64,000 nt of DNA from Chytriomyces cf. hyalinus JEL632 (GCA_025435555.1 JAIWWG010000004.1:806001-870000); one strand, 5' to 3'; shown: positions 1 through 10,900, counted from the stretch's first letter. The notes: generated by a model not told the origin, from the sequence alone. Numbers and translations are program-made.

Positions 1-402
1 GGCTCTTCCTCCTTTGGCCTCGACTTTGAGGCAGAGTGGGAGTGGTTCTTGTTTCTGTGAAGACGCCGCTCGTTCATTTCCTTGATGCGCAGCTTGTTTG
101 CATCACTGAGTCGCTGTTGTCGAAAAACCACAGAGCAATGCATTTGAGTTACGATAGTGCCCGCTCCCAGTTATCCAAGGAAAACGCACTTTAAACTCCT
201 TAATGCTCTCGTTGCTGCCACCGCCCTGCATCGATGTCGATCCGCCCGTGCTTCGACTACGCTCAAACTGCTCCCGGCTCTTGAACAGCTCCGCTTTCAG
301 ATCAACCACCTGCAAATGAGCTCGTCACTAAGCTGGTTTTTGTTGCAACGGGGCTTTGCTTACGGCTGCATTCGACAGTTGTTTGATTTCTTTGGGCGCC
401 AT
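1..402 (-). CDS. CCDC174-like protein, N-terminal part (runs off window)
   Basis: Three exons can be assembled on the minus strand: 402-364, 309-190 and 113-1. Donors are GTAAGC and GTGCGT, acceptors both end in CAG, and frame is kept throughout. The protein starts MAPKEIKQLSNAAVVDLKAE and continues with a Lys/Arg/Glu-rich helical stretch. The VVDLKAELFKSREQFE segment resembles the conserved N-terminus of coiled-coil protein CCDC174 (an exon-junction/spliceosome-associated protein in animals), where a VDLKAELF-like motif opens the protein. Only about 90 residues are inside the window, so the identification rests on one short motif. The gene continues beyond base 1. It lies just downstream of, and on the same strand as, the two membrane-protein paralogues. 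Confidence 0.5.
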
Positions 403-433
403 GATGGGCTGTCGTGGGCAAAATAAATGTTTT

Positions 434-439
434 TTTATT
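434..439 (-). terminator. Poly(A) signal of the 462-1361 gene
   Basis: AATAAA on the minus strand, about 23 nt past the stop codon of the membrane protein gene and upstream of the CCDC174-like start at 402. Confidence 0.5.
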
Positions 440-461
440 CAACCAATCAGAATCCAAGATG

Positions 462-1361
462 TCACTGTGCGACGCGCTTGCGATACTCCTTAATCTTCAG
501 ATAATCCTCCGACGAAATGGCGTACTTCTCGTTCATGTCCTTGTAGTTCATACTCATGACACCGTCCATGCCTTCGGAGATCTCCATCAGCTTTGGAATC
601 TTGAGCAGCAGCGCCAAGCTCTCGATGCTCAGACTCTTTTGCAGCATCGCCGCCGGCTCTGGCGTCTGGCTCGAGGAAGTGCCTGCCCCAATGGGCGGGT
701 TACTCGCTTGTCGAGCGTATCCTTGTGAAGGCTCGCCAACCATGCTTGTAAAAGCCGATGTGACTGGCACTCCTTTCTCAGACACTGAGTTGCTGTATTC
801 AGGCGGCGCGTATTGCTGGCCATTGTAACCGGCAGGGATCTGGACGGGCGGGCCGCTGGCTTGGACGGGGTAGCTTGGCTGCTGTTGCTGGTAGGGAGCC
901 ATAACTGGTGTCGGCGCGTATTGAAGCGCTGGACCTTGCCCTTGCGTTTGGACGGGCATGTTGTACTGCATTGTCCCAGTCATCATAACGGTGGGTAGGC
1001 CTGTTTGCGCAGCCAGTAGAATGACTTGACTACGGCGGTACAGAAGGCCTCCGATGAGAGTCCATATTGCAGCGATGGGGAGCATGATTTGGTAAATAAT
1101 GCCGCAGTCGGGTTGGTAGTAGTAGTTGTTGTAGTAGTAGCTGTACGTTCTCTGGCAGTCTTGGCCGATGCTTATGGCTGAGATTGTAATGATGCCCGCC
1201 ACAACCCAGAAGGAGACGGACATTCCTCGGAGGTAGAACGCTTTGTATCGCACGTTCGACGCGTCTGCGCAGCATAGCGGGATGGATCCGACTAAGGGCC
1301 CGGCAAACAATGAGATTAGCAGGCCCGTCCAAAATGTTCCAGTGTCGCTGGATTCGTTCAT
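462..1361 (-). CDS. Membrane protein of unknown function, tandem paralogue A
   Basis: Single exon, 299 residues. The N-terminal third has about three hydrophobic segments (around residues 9-31, 47-66 and 88-108) and a conserved CCADASN motif following the first. Between segments 2 and 3 is a Tyr-rich stretch. Residues 115-235 are Pro/Gln/Tyr-rich and probably disordered. The last ~55 residues form a compact charged module (SIESLALLLKIPKLMEISEG onward, ending KIKEYRK) that is almost the same in the neighbouring gene and could be a small helical bundle, perhaps SAM-like; that is a guess. I do not recognise the family. The start is fixed by the paralogue, which begins at the equivalent MN(Q/E)SS. 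It lies 189 bp downstream of the paralogue on the same strand, consistent with tandem duplication. Confidence 0.8.
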   Translation of the reverse strand: MNESSDTGTFWTGLLISLFAGPLVGSIPLCCADASNVRYKAFYLRGMSVSFWVVAGIITISAISIGQDCQRTYSYYYNNYYYQPDCGIIYQIMLPIAAIWTLIGGLLYRRSQVILLAAQTGLPTVMMTGTMQYNMPVQTQGQGPALQYAPTPVMAPYQQQQPSYPVQASGPPVQIPAGYNGQQYAPPEYSNSVSEKGVPVTSAFTSMVGEPSQGYARQASNPPIGAGTSSSQTPEPAAMLQKSLSIESLALLLKIPKLMEISEGMDGVMSMNYKDMNEKYAISSEDYLKIKEYRKRVAQ

Positions 1362-1550
1362 TCGTGATTCTAAAGAAGATGATCAAAAAATTAAACTGAC
1401 AATTCTTGAGTTACAAGGCCTTGATGCAGAACGGAATAAAAAGTACACGGCGCGCTATTTATTGCCTACCAGGATTTTATTGAACCAAAAGAGACTGCGG
1501 GTCGAAGATGACGATGATTTAGCAAACCGACATTTATCAAAATCTCAAGT

Positions 1551-2420
1551 CTAATGCCCCAAATTCTTTCTATACTCCTTAATCTTCAAGAAGTCTTCCG
1601 AAGTAATGGAATACTTCTCATGCATCTCTTTAAAGCTCATGTGCATAACACCGTCAATGCCTTCAGTGACCTCCATAAGCTTTGGAATTTGCAAATGGAG
1701 CGCCAAACTCTCGAGACTCAAAGCTTGCTGCAACGGAGCTGGATTCGAGGCTTGACCCGAAAAAGGTGGTGCAACATTGGGTGGGGCGTACGTGCCTGCC
1801 GGGGCTACATTTTCACAGGCCACAACCGAGTTTGTGTTGGGAAACGGGGCTTTCGCCTGAGAGTCATATGCGTACGCTGGCGGGGCACCCAGAGTGACGG
1901 GTGTGCCCGCGTAACCAGGCATGACCGCGTTTCCTGGGAAGGGCTGGTTTGAAGTCACGATTTGCATTACTGGAGCGGGATTTTGATACGCAGGATAGGC
2001 TGTTTGAACGACTGCCATGGTGGTGGGAAGACTCTGGCTCTCGGCTGCTTGCAAAATGGCACGACCGCGGCGCCAAATGAAAGCTCCAGCCAGAAGCCAA
2101 AAGGCGGCAATCGGCAAGAGGCGGGAGTACACGCCGTTACAGTCGTACGTAAAGTAATAATAGTTGCCATACTCGTCGGTATATCTGAAGCTACTGTAGA
2201 GCTGCTGGCATTGCTGAGCAACGTATATTGTGATAATCACGAGAAGGATCGCTGTGATACAGAAGCTAACGGCCATTCCTCTCATGTAGAAGCCTCGGTA
2301 TCTCAAATTTGAAGCATCTGCACAGCACAGCGGTATAGAGCCGATGATGGGGCCGGTGAATAAGGTGAGTAGTAGACCCGTCCAGAAGGTTCCGTTGTCG
2401 CTGGAGCTGGACTGGTTCAT
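1551..2420 (-). CDS. Membrane protein of unknown function, tandem paralogue B
   Basis: Single exon, 289 residues from the ATG at 2420 (MNQSSSSDNG). In-frame codons upstream contain no ATG, and the paralogue starts at the matching position. Architecture matches paralogue A: three hydrophobic segments in the first ~110 residues, the CCADASN motif, a variable Pro/Ala/Tyr-rich linker and a conserved C-terminal module of about 52 residues (SLESLALHLQIPKLMEVTEG onward, ending KIKEYRK). The two proteins agree well at both ends and poorly in the linker, the pattern expected if membrane and C-terminal parts are under constraint. Function unknown; the linker/tail side would carry any protein-binding role. 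Confidence 0.8.
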   Translation of the reverse strand: MNQSSSSDNGTFWTGLLLTLFTGPIIGSIPLCCADASNLRYRGFYMRGMAVSFCITAILLVIITIYVAQQCQQLYSSFRYTDEYGNYYYFTYDCNGVYSRLLPIAAFWLLAGAFIWRRGRAILQAAESQSLPTTMAVVQTAYPAYQNPAPVMQIVTSNQPFPGNAVMPGYAGTPVTLGAPPAYAYDSQAKAPFPNTNSVVACENVAPAGTYAPPNVAPPFSGQASNPAPLQQALSLESLALHLQIPKLMEVTEGIDGVMHMSFKEMHEKYSITSEDFLKIKEYRKNLGH

Positions 2421-2964
2421 GCCTGTTTCTGTCTTCAAAAGGTGAGATGAAAATCACGACAGGATTGGCAAAAAGACAATTCTCGAATTGTCGATCGCAG
2501 CAGTTTCATTTAACATGATGCGAGTTAATTCCTTGGGGGTCCATCATTTGCATCCGTCAAGCGCAGTTGCGCATCCAATGACCTGTGAAAATTCCATGAC
2601 GAGACGGCAACGCAATTTTGGGTTGCGGCAGGTGTGCAGCTTGGATGAGGGTAATATGCCAAGTAAGGTGTTTGTAAGGCTTTCATTCGTTACTTCAGAT
2701 GCTGTCGCTCGCTTGGAGGGTGGTACAGTGCCTGTCTGGGGGAGCAACTTGGGGGTATGTGAGTGCGGGACAGGCCGGTAGACTGCCCATCAAGACACGC
2801 GTGTAGCTTTGTATGCGTGCATGCATGCTACCGAGGGGGCTACCGAAGCCGTGTTAACGCGATCAACAGGCTTGAACCAAATTTTAATAGTTTCTCATCA
2901 CACCAAAACGAACAAAAATATACACACCGGCACCCTGTTCCCAGCAACACACACTCGCACGTGC
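2421..2964. other. Divergent intergenic region
   Basis: 544 bp between the start of membrane paralogue B (-) and the arrestin-like gene (+), so it should hold both promoters. An AT-rich AAAAATATAC stretch near 2914-2923 could be a TATA-like element for the plus-strand gene. Short open frames here have no recognisable content. Confidence 0.4.
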
Positions 2965-5032
2965 ATGCCCATGACCTATCCAGCAGCATCCATGTCCGTA
3001 TGCCCGCTTGTGCTTGTGCGGGTCAATGCAGACATTGGCGTGCCGCTCTTGCCCGCATCGTCCCAGGTGCCTGTCGCCCGCTTTGTAACAGGCCGTCTCC
3101 GCATCGCAACCCATCTGCTGCCTGCCGAGGCCACTCACATCCAAGTTCACTTCTTCGGGTCCACCAATGGTGTGCGGGACGCTGACTCTGGGATCACTGG
3201 CACCGAATCCAACCCACTTGTGGACGGTGATCCTGTCAATATCTCTCTGTCGGTGTGGGCCAAAGACGAATACAACGAATCTCTTGTTCCGGGCGTGTGA
3301 GTACCATTCAAAGAGTTGCGGGACTGTTGCGCCGCTCTAATAGTGTCTTCTTTATAACAGGCACGAGTTCCCATTCTCGCTTCAGATACCCAGCAACATC
3401 CTGCCGTCCTACAACTTTCTTCTGAGCTCGATGCCGTTCAGTCACCAATTCGATACTGCGAATCCCACCTTTGCTAAACGGCAAGCCCGGTTCTATGAAT
3501 TGGTCGCCTCCGTAGTTTGCGCCGACAATACCCTCATAATGTCCAATGACCCCTGCCCTGTTGTTGTGAAGCAGGCGTTCCCAAGATGGCTGAGGGGCGA
3601 AGATAAAGTCGGTCGGGGTGCAACAGCGGGTGGTGAGTATCCTTTTTCTTCCCATCGAAAAACCCCTGAAACAATTCTTGTGTGACATGGGACTGAAACC
3701 TGTTCTTTAATTGACTAACGCACCCGTTCTTCATTGTGCAGGTGAATTCAATGTCAGCGTTACAATCCCCCGCTACGTGTTTCATGAGGACGGCCAGATG
3801 GACATCTACGTCACCATCGAGGACGGCTCCGAGCTTGTGAAGCGGATATCGTCCGTCCGTTGCTACCTGGTTGAAACCGCGTCACTGAAGTACGTTGGCT
3901 GTAAAAGTAATAGTGTTTACAGCGCTAACCATAGGTCTGGTGTAAAACAGAACACCCAGTCAACACATCCCCATTCCAATTCCCATCGGAACTCTTTTTC
4001 GATACAAAGTACCCCCAATGCAAGCACATTTGGACCGTTACCCGCTCTTTTCGCCTCAAAACCCTCTCAAAATAACTCTGCAACTGGCGGAGTCACGTCC
4101 AGATTTAAACACCCTGCTTCTTCAATTAAATCACTCGCTCGTGTTCGAATTTGTCTACAAAAGCGGCACAAGCAGTGTTGGCGCCTCGAATCCGGTGTCA
4201 TCAGCGGCTCAGCGATCTCGTGGGAGCCCAGCCAGTATGGGAAGCTCAAGCCGAGCACACAGCGTGGGTACCAGCGGCAGTACCCAAAATAGCGTCATAA
4301 TAGATCCCTTGAGAACGATTCAAATGATTCACGAGGCTTTGGACAAGCGTAGTAGCGTTGTGCTACCGTCATCACCCTTGGCTTCAGAAAACTCAAACAA
4401 CACGCCGGCGAAAGCAACGCGATTAAAAGCGAGCTTGATTGTTCCAGTGCGGATAGTACATGCTGTTCAGGATGATGATGTTGATCTGATTCGCGCGTTT
4501 GGGGGGACTCCTGCGTTTGTCCCTGCGCCAATCCCTGTCACAGCTGCCCCGCCCATGGAAACGGAAACAATTTTAACTGTTCGGATTGGGTATGAACCCA
4601 GCTCAGAGTATGTGGACCTAAATGGCGGTTCAAAGGACGTTGAGGATCAACTGAAAATGTCTCCTGGAGATCAAGTTATTATTTCGTGAGTAGTTGGTTT
4701 CAGATGCTGCTTCTGTCCTCTCGCTCAAGCATTCTCTTTCTTTCTTTTCTAGTGAGACATTTGACGACGGATGGGCCGTGGGTACAAACCTTACGACATC
4801 TATGGCTGGACTATTTCCTGTAGCAGTTGTGAAATTCATACCAACAGCTGCCCTTGCCAACGGACAAAGTTCCGGAGCACAACAAGCAGCGGTTCCTTTG
4901 CCTGATGCGGCTGCAAGGACGGCAGAAGCGGCGGAAACGGACAAGGAAGCTGAGAAGCGGAAACTGAAAGAGCAAATGGAGCAAATGCAGCAAATGATGC
5001 TGGCATTGCAGATGAAGTTAGAGTCGCTGTAG
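2965..5032 (+). CDS. Arrestin-fold adaptor with C-terminal SH3 domain and coiled coil
   Basis: Five exons: 2965-3296, 3361-3632, 3742-3889, 3951-4685, 4753-5032, giving 588 residues. The first ~190 residues read as an arrestin N-domain, with the hallmark hEFPFSLQIPSNILPSY segment. An arrestin C-like domain follows (VSVTIPRYVFHEDGQMDIYV onward), then a Ser-rich linker. Residues about 458-526 read as an SH3 domain (VRIGYEPSSEYVDLN, then GDQVIISETFDDGWAVG and AGLFPVAVV: the ALYDY-, WW/G- and P-V-like landmarks). The last 45 residues are an EQMEQMQQMM-type helix. Arrestin-like proteins in fungi recruit ubiquitin ligases to transporters; here an SH3 would instead bind proline-rich partners. No PPxY motif was noticed. 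Start is uncertain: ATGs at 2965, 2971 and 2992 share the frame. Confidence 0.75.
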
Positions 5033-5078
5033 TAGCTTTTTTTCTTTGCATGTGTGCGGAACCATAAAAAAAAATCTG

Positions 5079-7750
5079 ATGTCAAGGAGCGACTTGACAC
5101 TTCGAAAACGACTCGAGCTCGAGCTAGCTGACGAGCTGTACGAATGCAACATTTGCATAGATGTGGTATTCGTTGCGGACGCAGTGTTTGCTTGCGACAC
5201 TTGCCATGCTGTGAGCCACCTCCGATGCGTGGACGAGTGGGCGTCAACACAGTCGGAGCAGTGGCGCTGCCCAAGCTGCCCTCGCTTGCATTTAGATATC
5301 CCAGAAGGCGCCTGCTACTGTGGGAAGGCGCTCGGCTGCGAAGAAGACCCTTATGAGGCGTGGTTTGATCCGCCGCATAGGTAACGCTTCATCTGATCGT
5401 TTATCCTGTGCCTTACAGTATCATTTGATTCAAGCTGTGGATTGACGTGCGGCCGGGGTTTATCGTGTGGTCATGAATGCGAGGATGTGTGTCATCCAGG
5501 GCCATGTTCACCGTGCCTTCAGTCGGTAACTTCCACTTGCGGCTGTGGAGCATCCGAGTACGTATTTTCGAATCCATCGAGAGAGTTTGGTGTCTTGACA
5601 CTTCTTCTGTCAATGCAGGGTGACTCATGTCTGTTCTGATCCGATCGAATCTGTCGAATGCGACGCCGTCTGCGACCTCGAGTTGTCTTGCCAGTCTCAT
5701 TTGTGCATGGATCAATGCCACGGGGGACCGTGCAAAAAGTGCGCAGTTTCTGTGACTCAAACGTGCACTTGCGGCAAAGATGCGCAAACCATTTCCTGCA
5801 ACGAGGCCTTCTTCAATCCAAACTACTCATGCGGTAGAATTTGCGACAAACCATACGCCTGCGGCAATCATGCTTGCGAAGAGGTGTGCCATATACACGG
5901 CTCAGCTGCACTACCGTGCCCCAAAGACCCAACCATTCTCTTAAAGTGTCCCTGTGGAGCGCGTAAATTCTCGATCAAAGAGTCGCTAGATACTCGAACA
6001 TCTTGTGAAGCATCGGTGATATTGTGCGACGATGTTTGCTGGAATCAAATGAAATGTGGGCACTGCTGCAAACAGCAATGTCATGAAGGACCTTGTACTG
6101 TCTGCCTTGAAAAGGTAAACTGCGCTCATGGCGCGCGATATTTTGAAGTGCTGATCATTGGTGTTTCAGGTGGAAATGTTTTGCAAGTGCCAAAGTACTT
6201 CAACAACTCGCATTTGCTCTGATGCATCCGAGACCGAAATTGCATGTAAAACACTTTGTCGCCGATCGAAAAATTGCGGCCGACATCATTGCCAACAAAA
6301 GTGTTGTCCTCGTGATTCAATCATCTATGATAATGAAAATGATGATCCCCATTACTGCGGAATTCCATGCGACCGTATGCTAAAGTGCGGGAAACATCAA
6401 TGTCAAGTTGAGTTCTTGCTAAAGAATTTTTCCTGCTTCAATTCGAAGGCACTCACGCGAATATTGTTTGAAACAGCTTGAATGTCATCGAGGTCCGTGC
6501 CCACCCTGTCTCGAAGCAAATTTCGAATCCGTTTCTTGCGCATGCGGAAATACGGTCCTCGAGCCGCCAATTCCATGCGGCAGCAATGCTTACCCTCCTT
6601 GCTCAATGGACTGCATTGCAAAACGCGTTTGTGGTCACGATGCATCCATTTTTCCGCACACATGCCACCCACCCTCGGAACCGTGCCCTCCTTGCAAATT
6701 TCTTGTCGAGCGGATATGCAAATGCGGCAATAATTCAGTCAAAAGCACTGTCTGCAGCAGTGTTGATCTCCCCTCATGTGGCAGAGCATGCGGGAAAGTG
6801 AAGCTCGCTTGCTCGCATCCATGTACGCAAATCTGTCACGTTGAGCCGTGTTTAGAGGAGTGTACCGTGCTGTGTGGGCAACAGCGGAAATGCGGTCATG
6901 TCTGCATGTATCCCTGTCATGCCGGGAAATCTTGTGTGGACGCAGGTGCTTGCGGCGCAATGATGACTTTAAAATGCAAATGCGGCATTCGTAGCATTCG
7001 AAGGAGTTGCGGCCAAGTTTCTCATGCTCGTGCTATAACACGGAAGTGGCTCCTTGACAAAGAGAACGGCGCGCTCGGCGTATACCCCTCCCCCGTGGAT
7101 GCTGATGGAGACTTGTGGTGTAACGCTGAATGTGAGGCAATGGCAAAGCCTGAAAACCGGACTGTCTTCTACACACCCGAGTTGGTTGAATATGCCGAAA
7201 AGCATTTAGAATTCACGCAGCTCATAACAACTGCATTCTCAAATCTGTTACAAGCATCGTTGAGTATTTGAACGAGTTATCTGCCGTGCTGTTTGAATTA
7301 ACCATGGTTGTTTATTGCAGGCACAAATTCCACACATTCGCTCCAATGAAACTAATACAGCGCGACTTTATCGAAGCACTTGCGGAGCACTACGGAATTC
7401 CCACTGAAACAGAAGGCGAGGACCCGGAGGCAATCATTGTTGCGCAACGCGTTCTAGCGTCAACACGGTTCGAAACCTTTTATTTCCCGTTTCACTGGTC
7501 TCTAATCCATAACTTTTCAAACATTTTTAGACCCGCAATTCTTTTGACATCAGCTATTGATCTCAAGAAACGCGGGCTTTTACTCTATAGTATTAAGGAG
7601 GAGGACGTAGATCAGCCTCCAATCAATGACTCAAGTGTCGAAAGGCAGCCAAAGCTCACAAAAGGGTTTGCAAGGCCAATGGCGGTACCTGCGAAGGAAA
7701 CCATTAAATTATCGAACGCGTTCGATCTGTTACAACAAGGGAACGAGTGA
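5079..7750 (+). CDS. NFX1/FAP1-type zinc-finger protein with RING-like and R3H-like ends
   Basis: Six exons: 5079-5380, 5435-5557, 5619-6114, 6170-6406, 6477-7258, 7321-7750, 789 residues. The N-terminus (about residues 28-70) has a RING/PHD-like Cys-His cluster, CNICIDVV...CDTC...HLRC...CPSC. Residues ~95-620 are a tandem array of NFX1-type fingers with the repeating CGHxC...CHxGPCxxC pattern. The C-terminus has the HKFHTFAPMKLIQRDFIEAL segment typical of the R3H region in yeast FAP1 and human NFX1. Such proteins are nuclear/cytosolic nucleic-acid-associated factors with ubiquitin-ligase potential; in yeast FAP1 binds the FKBP12 prolyl isomerase. Two donors are GTTGAG. Bases 7468-7530 may be a further 63-nt intron that keeps frame; removing it joins STR to PAILLTSAI, closer to the family. 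The gene starts only 46 bp after the previous stop. Confidence 0.88.
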
Positions 7751-7770
7751 GTAATCATGATTACTGAGTA

Positions 7771-7776
7771 AATAAA
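7771..7776 (+). terminator. Poly(A) signal of the NFX1-type gene
   Basis: AATAAA 20 nt past the stop codon at 7750. The convergent coiled-coil gene ends at 7910, so the two 3' ends lie within 160 bp. Confidence 0.6.
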
Positions 7777-7901
7777 GCGCAATGCTGTCTTCAGTAACAA
7801 ACGTGTTCCTTTATATATCATCTCTAAAACGAAAACAAGTAACTAATATATCTCAATGACATGCACCAGTGCAGAAGAAGAAAAAAATAATAGGTTGTTA
7901 G

Positions 7902-7921
7902 GAACCAGCTTATGCTGGTTC
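7902..7921 (-). promoter_or_regulatory. Perfect hairpin holding the stop codon of the coiled-coil gene
   Basis: GAACCAGC, a 4-nt loop and GCTGGTTC form an 8-bp perfect stem. On the sense (minus) strand the loop reads ATAA, so the TAA stop codon (7912-7910) sits in the loop. The flanking bases 7901/7922 could add a G-U pair. It could affect termination or 3'-end formation, or be chance; no family is known to me. Confidence 0.35.
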
Positions 7922-10900
7922 TGAGTCAGTTCTTTTAAGTTTGGACTTGGCACCCCAAATGGAGGCAAGGAACTTGGAAGGTGGTTGTTGCGGCACATCG
8001 TCATCGTCTGCCCCAACCATAACTTGTTTGACATCGACCCCGGCACTTCCAGCAGCAGCGACAGCGTTTGGTGTCACAGGGGAGGTTGTGGCAGCTGCGG
8101 CAGCTTGGCCCGCCGCATCTTCTGGATTTTTGCGACCACCCCACAGCGAAGACAATATTCCCGTGCTTTGCTTGTTCTTTAAAGATGATTTCGGATCAGG
8201 TTTTGACGTTGATGATGATGACAGGATTTCTTGTTGAGCTGAATCAGGACTTACGTTCTTAGTATTATGTACATCGAGCGGACTTGACGGGGTTTTGGGC
8301 CTCAGGGCTTCGTCAACCGGTTGAGGGGACCCAACGGAAGGGCGTCCGGCCGGGTCCTTGTCCTTCTTTTTGTCCTCTTTTGGACTGGTAATTGTTGGTC
8401 GACGGCCTTTCCAAAGAGAACTAAGGAATCCAGTCTTGGGCACATCATACACCTCACCATCCTTATCCTCATAATTTGCCGGGGGCAGCATTTCAAGGGG
8501 CTTGAAAGCAGGTGGTTCCACATTGTGCTCTTGACACGATTGGATAATTTGAGCACGCAGCGATTCAATCTCACCAAACGTCTGATCCAACGCGGCCTCC
8601 ACAAGATCAACGCGCTCAAGATACTTTTTCTCCAATCGCTCAGTTTTAGATCGATACTCTTCGAATCCTTTTTCTGTGGCTTTCAAGTTGGTTGATGCTT
8701 CGGCAAAGTCCGTTTGCAGCCTGGCTAAATCTTCTCGCAAAGTCGTTGCCTCGGATTCTTGTTGGCGCAATCGAGACACCAGTGTTTCGCGCATTTCTTT
8801 TGCATCTTCTTGCTGCTCTTGAAGTTGCTGGATCAAAGACTCTTTTCCAGTATTTGCTTGCTCCTCCAAAACTTCTATGCGCGATCGAAGATCGTCTTCC
8901 AATTTCGCCATTTCTTGTTCCCGATCCTTCATTCGCTCTTCAACTAAAGCTGCGGTATCAATCAATCCAGCATCTCCATTCTGAACGCCATCTCCGTTTT
9001 CAAGCCTCGCGAGACATTCTTCGAGCTTTAATTTCGTGTCAGCGAGTTCTTTCGCGGTATCTGCTTCATAGACTTCATCGAGCTCGCGGTTCAAGGTTTC
9101 GATTTCTTGATCGGCCAAATCCAAGGCATGATTCAGTTCTTTGTTTACATTTTCGGAATCGTTGAATTGGGCCTCGAGTTCGTTGAAGGCTTGAACGCTG
9201 CTGTCGAGCTCGGATTTCAATTGGCTTAAACTGGTTTCCAAATCTTCAATCACTGATTGCGTATTTCCTTCCGTTTTCGACAATTCAATTTGCCGCGCAA
9301 GACGCTCGTGGAGAGACGTAACTTCGTTGGTCAGTGACTTGTTCGTCGCATCTTGGGTAATTGATAAGTATATGAACTGAATGGTGAAACACGTTTTGGA
9401 ATTACCTAGGGTTAATGATCGGGATTTTTCTTCCTCGAGAAGAGCTTCAAGCTCGGAAGAGTTCTGCATCAACCTGGTGAGCTTTGTTTGACAAAAAGAC
9501 AAATCGCAATTTAAATTACCGCATTCGCTGCAATACTGCTTTCAAGTTCTTCCAACTTGGCGAAAAGATCATCAGCTTCAAATCGAGATTCCTCGAGCTG
9601 TAATTCCAGTTCTGCAATTTTGGCGGCATCATCCGGATTCGAGGTTCCGGCGCCGTTTGCTTTTTCAGCCTGTTCAAGCAGCGTTTCGATCTGGTCTTGC
9701 GCGTCAGCCAGTGCATTTTTGAGTGTCAGCAGTTCCTGTAGAGCAAGAGGCGGTGAGAAGGGAGGCATGCGCAAAAGAGCAGATATACTCACATCGTCCG
9801 AGGTATTGTTTGGTGCAATATTCTCAGCTGCCTCCAGTTTTTTTCGTAATTCTTCATTTTCAGCGACGAGATCATCAAGCTCTTGTTCCAACTGTTGAAC
9901 CGCCTCAGAATCTTGCGCCTGAGAAACTAGTCAGTAATTTGATTACAAACAGGTCTTTTCTCTTACATTGCTTGACTGCTGCAATTTCATCTGCAAGTCC
10001 GCAGTCTCTTTCTGGGCGTCTTCAAACATGGCCTCCAAATCGGTGAGATCAGCTTTCAAGATGCCCAGTTCCGCCTGCGCCTCATCTCGTTCCTTCACCA
10101 GCACTTCCAATTCTTCTCGAACGTCAGGATCCACTCCGTCCAGCTTTGCTTCCTGGACTTGCTGCAGCTGGTCTTTGAGCATTGCAACTTCAGCTAAAGC
10201 GCCATCATGGGCCTGGCGAAGCACTTGGATTTCTTCGCTACTTTCACCACTGCCGTTATTATTCCGAGCTTCTTCCAATTCCATTCGTACTTCTTCCAGT
10301 TCCGTTTGAAGTGATGCCACTTTTTCGTGAAGTCCCTCCTTTTCAGCCCAAATTTCATCCATTTGAGTCTCCAACTCTGTCAATTCAGTCTGCAACATGT
10401 TTTTCTCAGCCACGGCCGCTGCCACAGCCTCTTCGAGGGCTCGGATTTGGTCTGACGTGTCCGCGTTACTTGAAATGGCACCCACATTTTGCAGCCGCAT
10501 TTCGAGTTCACCAATTCGTTCTTCAGCCTGTTCACGCTCAAAGTTCGCAGCTTCGATCGCTTGTTCAAGCTCGGCCAAACGAGCTGCATTTGCAGCTTCG
10601 CTTGCTTGAGATTCGCCTTCAAGTTCGGAAATCATTTTTTCGAGTGCATGGACATTGTTGGTTGCTGCGGAAAGTTGCGCCTGAAGTTCTTCCAGTCGAG
10701 CGTCACCTCCACCTTCCATTGCTTGAAGAGATTTTGTTAGGGATTCGATTTTTTCACCGCTTTCCCGCATAATGTCTTCCAGGTCGTTTTCCATTTCATC
10801 GCACCGCATTTTCAAGTCATCTCTCTCCATTTCAGCTTCTGCGAGAACGTCTTCGAGCTCGTGAACTCTTGCTTCCCAAGACTCTCGCTCCTGTTAAATG

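Noticed and set aside
5415-5418. CAG acceptor for the first NFX1-type intron
   Set aside because: Splicing there puts the zinc fingers out of frame with an immediate stop; the AAG at 5432-5434 restores SCGLTCGRGLSCGHEC.
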